A stretch of 64,000 nucleotides of DNA from Dinoroseobacter sp. GTDB lineage: Bacteria > Pseudomonadota > Alphaproteobacteria > Rhodobacterales > Rhodobacteraceae. Below the pieces are notes generated by a model. That model searched no databases. It was not told where the DNA came from and saw nothing but the letters and a program-made list of their open reading frames with translations. Location of the stretch: NCBI GenBank assembly GCA_030066795.1, contig JASJAW010000008.1, forward strand, positions 49,869 to 113,868, written 5' to 3'. Positions 20,815 to 28,173 of the stretch are shown piece by piece. The first letter of the stretch is position 1. Each line of letters starts with the position of its first letter. Position numbers and translations under genes: made by a program.

Positions 20815-21606
20815 ATGGAAGAAATGATCGTAAGTGCATTGAAAAACGCAGCCTTTTTGTTGGTCTGCTTTGCGCTTGCCGCGTGCTCGGCGAGTGTCCC
20901 CTCCGACGTTTCCGAGCGCAGGGTGGGCCCCGGGGCTTACCGCTCCGTGCAGGAAGGCCACATTGTTATTCCGGCGGTAGCGGCAAGATACGTTCGTGCG
21001 CCCAATCGACGAACTACGGTCAGTTATGACGGCGGCGAAGCTCCGGGAACCATAATCATAGACCCTTTTGCCAAGTTTCTCTTCTTCGTAGAGACGCCAG
21101 ATACGGCCATTCGTTATCCCATCGCTGTAGGTCGGGAGGGGCGCGGATTTCGAGGTCAGGCGAGGGTAGGGCGAATGGCCGAATGGCCGGGATGGACGCC
21201 AACAGCCAACATGATACGGACCGAGCCCGAACTTTACGCGGCCTTTGCTGATGGCGTCCCCGGTGGCCGCGCAAGTCCTCTCGGTGCGCGCGCTCTCTAC
21301 CTCTATCGCGGTAGTCGCGACACCTTTTTCAGAATCCATGGAACGAATAACCCGGCATCGATCGGTAATTCGGGCAGCGCTGGATGTATCCGGCTGTTCA
21401 ATCAGGACATTATAGACCTCTATGAACGCGCGTCTGTCGGCGCTCAAGTTATTGTAAGGACTTACGACCAATCACTCGCGGCAGAGGGGCCTGAGATGGC
21501 GAACCGGGGCGTAGAGCTTACCCCGAAACCAATTGATCCGGACAGAGTGTACGCCATTGTTGAGCAGGAAGAACGCGCAAGAGCGGAGTATGAGGCAACA
21601 AACTAG
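20815..21606 (+). CDS. L,D-transpeptidase (YkuD) lipoprotein
   Basis: This enzyme is expected to cross-link peptidoglycan 3-3 or attach proteins to it in the periplasm. The N-terminus is a lipoprotein signal with lipobox LAAC (Cys24 from this start, Cys21 if the nearby ATG at 20824 is used). The YkuD domain carries the catalytic pair His175 (RIHGTN) and Cys191 (SAGCIRL) in the typical HG-x14-15-S-x-G-C-R motif. The 263-residue protein ends in a charged tail (EQEERARAEYEATN). It stands alone between the transglutaminase operon and an ABC exporter. Confidence 0.92.
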   Translation: MEEMIVSALKNAAFLLVCFALAACSASVPSDVSERRVGPGAYRSVQEGHIVIPAVAARYVRAPNRRTTVSYDGGEAPGTIIIDPFAKFLFFVETPDTAIRYPIAVGREGRGFRGQARVGRMAEWPGWTPTANMIRTEPELYAAFADGVPGGRASPLGARALYLYRGSRDTFFRIHGTNNPASIGNSGSAGCIRLFNQDIIDLYERASVGAQVIVRTYDQSLAAEGPEMANRGVELTPKPIDPDRVYAIVEQEERARAEYEATN

Positions 21607-21976
21607 ACTGAGAAGACAGAAGCTGCGCGCGCATCCGGGAAGTTTTCGTTGATACCACGGCTATCGCCCGCCGTGAGGCTGGGATCACAAATGTCCGTTT
21701 TACTTGCTTCAAAGATCGCTCATCAGACTTGCGGATGAACAGCTCTGATCAGCTCGATACACCGGTCAAATCTGATGTAACGCCGAGCTGATCACCTCAC
21801 AGCATAACACGGTCACGGCGCTTTACTTTGCTGTAAGCAGGCGGATGCGGCGAAGCCACCCGGATAGCTATCCCGATTGACAGTTTGATCCAGAGCAAGG
21901 AACCGGCGCGACATCTGGCACACTGTGTGCCGAGATTATCCAAAAAAATATTTCTGAATTCGGGGGAGATGATGTC
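21607..21976. other. intergenic region before the HlyD-type gene
   Basis: A 370-bp gap with no credible gene. It contains a perfect 11-bp inverted repeat (TGATCAGCTCG 21746-21756 and CGAGCTGATCA 21784-21794, 27-nt spacing) about 190 bp upstream of the exporter operon. It could be an operator or a leader hairpin. Confidence 0.55.
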
Positions 21977-22972
21977 ATGAGCTCGAGAAACCGCGTTTTC
22001 CTAGCAGTCACGGTTCTCGCTCTTGGAGGTATGGCAGCTTTCTTTGGCTTCAAAGACAACAGCAGTGCTCTTCCGGAGGGCCTTGTGCAGGGCAATGGTC
22101 GCATTGAGGCAGAGCAAGTTGACATCGCCCCGACAATCGCAGGCCGCGTCCTGCGCGTGATGGCCGCTGAAGGTGAACTTGTCTCTCCCGGCGACACATT
22201 GGTCGAGATGGATACAGACGAGCTTTCCGCCTCCCTTGACCGCGCCAAAGCACAGGTCGCGCTGGCCCGCCAGACCAAAGCCGAAGCACAAGCGGTCGTT
22301 GTGCAGCGCGAAAGCCAACTGCGGCGGACCGCGCACGAGCTCAATCGGGCTCAGGCATTGCTTGCCAGCGAGACCATTTCGGAGACGATCTTCGAAGATC
22401 GCGAAACCGCCCATCAGGTGGCTGAAGCGGTCTTGGGAGCCGCGCGCGCCCGGGTCTCTACGGCAGACAGTCAGATCGCGGCTGCAGAAGCCGAAATGCG
22501 TCGCATCGCGACACAGATCGAGGACAGTAAGCTCTATGCGCCGATGCCCGGTCGTGTCCTTTATCGCCTTGCAGAGCCCGGCGAAGTGGTCGGTGCAGGT
22601 GCCCCAGTTCTGACGCTGCTGAGCCTTGAAGACGTTTACATGGAGGTTTTCCTGCCTGCGCGTGAAGCTGGGCTTTTGCCGATTGGCGCAGAAGCGCGGA
22701 TCGTACTCGACGCGCTTCCAGAGTATGCCATCCCTGCGGCAGTCAGCTTTGTATCACCAGAAGCGCAGTTCACACCTAAGCAGGTCGAAACCCTCAGCGA
22801 GCGCGAGCAATTGGTCTTTCGGGTGCGCGTGCGCATTCCCAAGGACCTTGTTGCGGGGCGGATAGAGCACGTGAAGACCGGTCTGCGCGGGGTCGCAGTT
22901 ATTCAGCTCGATCCGAACCGCGCGTGGCCAGACGCCTTGGAGCAACGCATCCCGCCCGAGCTCTTCGAATGA
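21977..22972 (+). CDS. HlyD-family membrane fusion protein (YhiI-like)
   Basis: This is the periplasmic adaptor of an ABC-2 exporter. A single N-terminal membrane anchor (VFLAVTVLALGGMAAFFGF) is followed by a biotinyl-lipoyl-like half (GNGRIEAEQVDIAPTIAGRV), a long coiled-coil hairpin (about residues 80-185) and a second lipoyl half plus beta barrel (LYAPMPGRVLYRLAEPGEVV). The 331 residues fit YhiI/YbhG-type proteins. Its last codons overlap the start of the ATPase-permease gene (ATGATG), and a permease gene follows. The order matches yhiI-rbbA-yhhJ of enterobacteria. Confidence 0.92.
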   Translation: MSSRNRVFLAVTVLALGGMAAFFGFKDNSSALPEGLVQGNGRIEAEQVDIAPTIAGRVLRVMAAEGELVSPGDTLVEMDTDELSASLDRAKAQVALARQTKAEAQAVVVQRESQLRRTAHELNRAQALLASETISETIFEDRETAHQVAEAVLGAARARVSTADSQIAAAEAEMRRIATQIEDSKLYAPMPGRVLYRLAEPGEVVGAGAPVLTLLSLEDVYMEVFLPAREAGLLPIGAEARIVLDALPEYAIPAAVSFVSPEAQFTPKQVETLSEREQLVFRVRVRIPKDLVAGRIEHVKTGLRGVAVIQLDPNRAWPDALEQRIPPELFE

Positions 22973-25668
22973 TGGGCCACGAAAGCGAAGCTGGCATCCG
23001 CGTCGAGGATGTCACGCATCGATATCGCAAGCGTGTGGCGCTTGATGCGCTGTCGCTCGAGCTGCCAAACGGCCAGCTCGTGGGGCTGATCGGACCCGAT
23101 GGTGTCGGCAAGTCGACGCTGCTGAGCCTCATCGCAGGCGCCAAGAAGCTGCAATCTGGCATGATCAGTGTTCTCGGCGGTTCGATCGACGATCCCGGTC
23201 ATCGCAGCCAAATCTGTCCGAAGATTGCTTTCATGCCGCAAGGCTTGGGCAGTAACCTGTATGCCGAACTGTCGGTACGCGAGAATCTGGAGTTTTTTTC
23301 ACGGCTCTTTGGGCAAGGGTTCGAAGAGCGAGAGGCCCGGATCGCTGCGCTTTTGTCAGCAACCGGGCTTTCACCTTTTTCGGACCGTCTGATGGGAAAA
23401 CTTTCCGGCGGCATGAAGCAAAAACTGGGCCTGTGCTGCGCATTAATCCACGACCCGGAGCTTTTGATCCTCGATGAGCCGACGACAGGTGTCGACCCGC
23501 TGTCGCGGCGCCAGTTCTGGGCTCTCATTGACGCGATCCGGCAAGATTATCCGCAGCTCTCAGTGCTGGTTTCGACCGCCTACATGGATGAAGCCGAACG
23601 CTTTGACTGGATTGTAGCGATGGACGCCGGACACGTCTTATTCAAAGGTACGCCGTCAGAACTGAAGGGTGAGAATAGGACACTCGAAGAGGCGTACCGG
23701 CTTCTCAGACGACCGGACGCTAAGCGCTCGTCACTAAGCCGCGTCTCGGTCGCACCATCCGAGACCAGTCAGCCGATCATTGTCGCACGAGACCTGACGC
23801 GCCGTTTCGGAGACTTTACTGCAGTCGATCGCGTCAATTTCTCGATCAACAAAGGCGAGATATTTGGCTTTCTCGGCTCGAATGGTTGCGGCAAGTCAAC
23901 GACAATGAAGATGCTCACCGGACTGCTCCCCATGAGCGCAGGCGAAGCGTTTTTGTTTGAACGCCACGTGGACGCGCGCAATCGCGAACTCCGGCGCGAT
24001 ATCGGGTATATGAGCCAGGCGTTTTCACTCTATGGCGAATTGACGGTCTGGCAAAACCTGCATCTGCATGCGCGCATCTTTGCGCTGGCAGATCAGACAG
24101 CCCGCATAGAGGAGTTGATTGAGCGCTTCGGGCTGGCGTCCCACCGCGATACGCTGGCTGATGCACTTCCGCTCGGGATCAAGCAAAGGTTGTCGCTGGC
24201 GGTCGCTGTGATCCACCGTCCACGCGTCTTGATCCTGGACGAACCCACATCCGGCGTAGACCCCGAAGCACGCGACGAGTTCTGGGAGCTCTTGATCGAG
24301 TTGTCACGGAATGAGGGCGTTACGATCTTTGTCTCGACCCACTTCATGGCGGAGGCCGAACATTGTGATCGCGTGTCTTTCATGCATGCGGGTCGCGTTC
24401 TGGCCGAAGGTACGCCGCAGCAATTGATGGCTGATCATCAGGCCGACAGTCTAGAGGATGCCTTCATTTCGGAATTGCTGGCCGCTGACCCGCCCGCGCC
24501 GGTTGTCGCGCCAAAGGCGCCAGAAACGACCAAAGGCGACCATTCTGGAAGTGGCCTCGGACGTGTCCTGGCCTACGCCCAGCGAGAAGCGGTGGAGGTT
24601 TTACGAGACCGCGTTCGCCTTGCGTTTGCGTTTCTGGGCTCGGCCATTCTGATGTTAGTGTTCTGCTTCGGGATATCACTGGATATCAACGAGTTGGACT
24701 TTGCTGTTCTTGATCTTTCTCAGGGACCCGAGAGCCGCGCCTATATCTCAGAGATTTCCGGCTCTCGCTATTTCAGACCAACCGATCCTCTTGCCGATGC
24801 TGCGGATGGATACAGGCGGCTCATTTCTGGGGACGTTTCGCTTGTTATCGAACTGCCCCCTGACTTTGGCCCCAAGTTGCGCACTGGAGAGCGGACCGAG
24901 GTCTTGGCGACCGTCGATGGTGCTATTCCCTTTCAAGGCGAAACCGTCGAAGGCTACACAGCAGGTCTGCACCAGTCCTTTCTCGCCGCGCTGGCCCGCG
25001 AGAGCGGCGTTTCTCAGGCCGAAATTGCGCGCATCGAACCGCGCTTTCGCTACAATCAGAGCTTCGAAAGCATTGCCGCGATGGCTCCCGCGATGCCCGC
25101 AATCTTACTCATCATGTTGCCCGCCATTCTCACCGCCGTCAGCGTTGCACGCGAAAAAGAACTGGGCTCCGTCACAAACTTCTATGTGACGCCAACCACC
25201 CGGCTTGAGTTCCTGATAGGCAAGCAGATCCCTTATATCGGTATAGGTTTTGCTAACTTCGTGCTTCTCGCTGTCATGACTGTTGTCGTGTTCGGCGTGC
25301 CGCTTAAGGGCAACCCGGTCCCGCTGGCGATCGGCGCGTTGCTCTATGTCTGGGCGACAACTTCCTATGGTCTGGTAATCGCGACACTTACTTCTAGCCA
25401 GGTCGCGGCGACCTTCGCGACTGCGATCGCTTCTGTCGTGCCAACCATCCAGTTTTCGGGATTGCTGCAGCCTGTTTCCACGCTGGAAGGTGGCGCGCAA
25501 ACGATCGGGTCGCTTTGGCCCGCCTCGTACTTTCTGCATCTCAATGTCGGCGCCTTTACAAAAGGTTTGAGCTGGGACGGGCTGGCGCCGGACATTCTTG
25601 CGCTCGCGTGTTTCGGACCGGTTTTCACGGGCATTGCTGTCTTGTCGCTGCGCGCGCAGGAGAAATGA
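22969..25668 (+). CDS. RbbA-like fused double ATPase and ABC-2 permease
   Basis: This 899-residue protein contains two ABC ATPase domains followed by a membrane domain, the layout of E. coli RbbA/YhiH. The first ATPase has GPDGVGKST, LSGGMKQK and LLILDEPTTGVD. The second has GSNGCGKST, a degenerate signature LPLGIKQR and VLILDEPTSGVD. The C-terminal part from about 540 has an ABC-2 permease with an extracytoplasmic domain and about six helices. The start at 22969 overlaps the HlyD stop; an in-frame ATG at 22924 is inside the upstream gene and less likely. The exported substrate is unknown. RbbA itself has also been reported to associate with ribosomes. Confidence 0.92.
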   Translation: MMGHESEAGIRVEDVTHRYRKRVALDALSLELPNGQLVGLIGPDGVGKSTLLSLIAGAKKLQSGMISVLGGSIDDPGHRSQICPKIAFMPQGLGSNLYAELSVRENLEFFSRLFGQGFEEREARIAALLSATGLSPFSDRLMGKLSGGMKQKLGLCCALIHDPELLILDEPTTGVDPLSRRQFWALIDAIRQDYPQLSVLVSTAYMDEAERFDWIVAMDAGHVLFKGTPSELKGENRTLEEAYRLLRRPDAKRSSLSRVSVAPSETSQPIIVARDLTRRFGDFTAVDRVNFSINKGEIFGFLGSNGCGKSTTMKMLTGLLPMSAGEAFLFERHVDARNRELRRDIGYMSQAFSLYGELTVWQNLHLHARIFALADQTARIEELIERFGLASHRDTLADALPLGIKQRLSLAVAVIHRPRVLILDEPTSGVDPEARDEFWELLIELSRNEGVTIFVSTHFMAEAEHCDRVSFMHAGRVLAEGTPQQLMADHQADSLEDAFISELLAADPPAPVVAPKAPETTKGDHSGSGLGRVLAYAQREAVEVLRDRVRLAFAFLGSAILMLVFCFGISLDINELDFAVLDLSQGPESRAYISEISGSRYFRPTDPLADAADGYRRLISGDVSLVIELPPDFGPKLRTGERTEVLATVDGAIPFQGETVEGYTAGLHQSFLAALARESGVSQAEIARIEPRFRYNQSFESIAAMAPAMPAILLIMLPAILTAVSVAREKELGSVTNFYVTPTTRLEFLIGKQIPYIGIGFANFVLLAVMTVVVFGVPLKGNPVPLAIGALLYVWATTSYGLVIATLTSSQVAATFATAIASVVPTIQFSGLLQPVSTLEGGAQTIGSLWPASYFLHLNVGAFTKGLSWDGLAPDILALACFGPVFTGIAVLSLRAQEK

Positions 25669-26787
25669 ATGAAACGCTTGAGCTGCATATTCTGGCTAGG
25701 CCTCAAGGAAATGATCAGCCTGCGTCGCGACTGGGTGATGATGGCGCTTCTGGTCTGGTCCTTCACGCTCGCCCCGGTAATGGAAGCAACGGGGGTCGCA
25801 AGCTCGGTTAACAATGCCTCTATAGCGTTCGAAGACGAGGACAATTCGCCCCTGTCGCGGGCGCTCTCAACGGCTTTTTTCCCCCCGGAGTTTCAGGCCG
25901 TGGCGCAAATCGAGCCCGGCACGGGGGCCTCCAGAATGGATGCCGGAGAGTATCTGTTCGTTATTGCCGTCCCGCCAGGGTTCGAACGGGATGTCAGAGC
26001 GGGTCGCGCGCCGGAAGTCCAGGTGCTGATCGACGCGACTGCCATGGAACAGGCAGGGATCGGCGCCAACTATATCACCAGCATTCTGGGTACTGAAATC
26101 GGCCGTTTCGCGGCCGAGGCAGATCTTGTCGACCAGTCGCCGGTTGACCTTGTTCTGCGCAGTGCCTTCAACCCCAATCGCGATACCGTGCGCTTTGCGG
26201 GGATTGTGGCTCTGATCGGTCAGATCATGTGGTTGACCACAATTCTGACGGGCGCCGCCATGATCCGCGAACGCGAGCATGGGACGATCGAGCATCTTCT
26301 GGCGATGCCGCTTGCGCCTTTTGACATTGCGGCTGCAAAAATCTGGGCAAATGCCGCGGTCGTCCTTGTTGCGGCGGGGTTATGTCTGTCTTTCGTTTTG
26401 CAAGGCGGCTTGGGTGTTACAATCGCCGGATCAAAGGTCTTGTTCCTTTTCGGAACTGCGCTGTTTCTCTTTACGGCAACGGCACTGGGTGTCTTTCTGG
26501 CCACGATCTCGCGCTCGATGGCGCAATTTGCTCTGCTGGTTATGCTGATCATATTGCCTATGCTCATGCTCTCCGGGGGGGAAACGCCTGTGCAGAGTCA
26601 GCCCGCCTGGTTGCAGAGCGCCACGCTTCTTCTGCCTTCCCGCCACTATATGTCAGCCAGCCAGGCGATCGTTTTTAAAGGCGCCGGGTTTGAGGACGTC
26701 TGGCCGGAGTTCTTCGCAATGGGGCTGCTTGGCGCGGCGTTGTTGAGTATCAGTCTTCTGCTGTTCCGCCGCTCGGTGGCCCAATAG
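25669..26787 (+). CDS. ABC-2 type permease (YhhJ-like)
   Basis: This is the partner permease of the RbbA-like protein. The 372-residue ABC-2 protein has one helix at the start, a periplasmic domain of about 150 residues (FEDEDNSPLSRALSTAFFPPEF), then five or so helices beginning near IVALIGQIMWLTTILTG. It also carries the conserved REREHGTIEHLLAMP loop of YhhJ/YbhR permeases. The ATG follows the upstream TGA by 0 bp and is the third gene of the exporter operon. Together the three genes form a tripartite efflux system that would need an outer-membrane channel encoded elsewhere. Confidence 0.92.
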   Translation: MKRLSCIFWLGLKEMISLRRDWVMMALLVWSFTLAPVMEATGVASSVNNASIAFEDEDNSPLSRALSTAFFPPEFQAVAQIEPGTGASRMDAGEYLFVIAVPPGFERDVRAGRAPEVQVLIDATAMEQAGIGANYITSILGTEIGRFAAEADLVDQSPVDLVLRSAFNPNRDTVRFAGIVALIGQIMWLTTILTGAAMIREREHGTIEHLLAMPLAPFDIAAAKIWANAAVVLVAAGLCLSFVLQGGLGVTIAGSKVLFLFGTALFLFTATALGVFLATISRSMAQFALLVMLIILPMLMLSGGETPVQSQPAWLQSATLLLPSRHYMSASQAIVFKGAGFEDVWPEFFAMGLLGAALLSISLLLFRRSVAQ

Positions 26788-26860
26788 AGCTTGACTTGGC
26801 GCAAAGTGACATGGCCATCCCATTGCTACTGTGGGACAAGTTGGCACACGGAGACGCACC

Positions 26861-27970
26861 ATGGCACATAAGCTTTTGATCCTCCTCGCGAGTTTGTTTG
26901 CAACGCAACTTTGGGCGCAGGAAGAAACCTCCAGTCTGGTGTTCGGAGGCGATGCCTTTCACGCTGGGCGGTCAGTTGTCCACCAAGATGAGGGGATCGA
27001 TGATCTGTTCATGGCAGGCGAGACCGTGTTCGGGGCATCCGATATCACCGGGAGTGCCCATTTTGCGGGTCGCGAGATCGTCATGGAAGGCGCTGTACAA
27101 GGAGATGCCTACGCCGCCGGCGAAGAGATCACGTTTCAGGCGGATATCCTTGGCGACGCGACACTGTTTGGACGTGCAATCTCTGTCGGGAACATCGGTG
27201 GTGACGTGCGGGCCGCCGGTTCCGAGCTCCAGTTGAACGGTGAAATCGGGGGCTATGCCCTCATCGCCGGAGAGAAAATCGTGTTCAACGCACAAGTTGC
27301 AGGGGATGTGAGCATTGCAGCGGAAGAACTTGTCTGGGGCGATGCCGCCGCGATTGCGGGGCAACTGACGATCTACGAGGAAGACCCAGGCGCCTTGGAG
27401 GTCCCCGAAAGCCTTGCGCCAGCGGATCGGATCACACGAAGTGAACTAGAGGATTGGGAGGGCCCTCAGCGCCCGAGCCTGCTACGGGCACTCGCCAGCT
27501 TCTTGTTCGGAGTGGTTGTGATCGCGGGCGTGGCTGCTCTGATCGCAGCACTGGTTCCAGAGCGCCTTGCCGAGATGCGGCGGCAAATCCTGGCGCGCCC
27601 CTTCCACACACTGTGGTTGGGTTTCCTGACCCAATCGGCGGTGATCGGTGCTGGCGTCTTGTTGGCCATGACCATTATCGGGCTGCTGCTTACACCGGCC
27701 GCCTTGGTACTGGCACTTGCCGGAGGACTGGCGGGATACGTGGTTGCAGCCTACGCTTTCGGGGTGGGGCTGCGACTTGCATTTGGCAAACCGGAGCCGG
27801 AAACTTTGAGCGATCGCGCAGTAGCAGCCGGGATCGGTGCGCTTTCGGCAGGGATTATCGCACTTATTCCATTCCTTGGCTGGCTTTTCGTTCTCGCCCT
27901 TGCACTATCCGGCATCGGCGCGATCACGCTACGCGTTATTCGCCCCGTTTTCTTTTCAGATTCCATATGA
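26861..27970 (+). CDS. membrane protein with bactofilin-like beta-repeat domain
   Basis: This 369-residue protein is not one I can name. The start at 26861 gives a good signal peptide (LLILLASLFATQLWAQ). Residues 25-165 are a run of short repeats built as G-[DS]-x-x-x-A-G-[RE]-[ES]-[IV] (for example GSAHFAGREIV, GDAYAAGEEITF, GDVRAAGSELQ, GGYALIAGEKIVF, GDVSIAAEELVW), the pattern of a right-handed beta-helix like bactofilins. From about 200 there are four or five transmembrane helices. Export of the repeat domain is predicted, whereas classical bactofilins are cytoplasmic. It follows the ABC exporter by 73 bp in the same direction and may be co-transcribed. Confidence 0.75.
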   Translation: MAHKLLILLASLFATQLWAQEETSSLVFGGDAFHAGRSVVHQDEGIDDLFMAGETVFGASDITGSAHFAGREIVMEGAVQGDAYAAGEEITFQADILGDATLFGRAISVGNIGGDVRAAGSELQLNGEIGGYALIAGEKIVFNAQVAGDVSIAAEELVWGDAAAIAGQLTIYEEDPGALEVPESLAPADRITRSELEDWEGPQRPSLLRALASFLFGVVVIAGVAALIAALVPERLAEMRRQILARPFHTLWLGFLTQSAVIGAGVLLAMTIIGLLLTPAALVLALAGGLAGYVVAAYAFGVGLRLAFGKPEPETLSDRAVAAGIGALSAGIIALIPFLGWLFVLALALSGIGAITLRVIRPVFFSDSI

Positions 27971-28173
27971 TTGGGAGGCTTCTCTAACCTATTTCTATAC
28001 CACCCGCGCGCGGGTCAATCGCGGTGCCCCGCGCGGTGTGATCTCATTCTTGTGGATCTATCGATCACGCGGCCGCGCCGCACCGCAAGACCACTTGATC
28101 AGTAAACCGACAGACATGCGATCTGGACGGTCTCAGAGAGCCCGGTCTTCTTCGCGCAGTCCTATCTTACGCG

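Noticed and set aside
20450..20815. 121-residue frame before the L,D-transpeptidase gene
   Set aside because: Composition is rich in Cys and Arg without any motif, and its end runs into the transpeptidase start; judged accidental.
28002..28015. ACCCGCGCGCGGGT palindrome after the bactofilin-like gene as terminator
   Set aside because: No loop of workable size and no T-run on either side.
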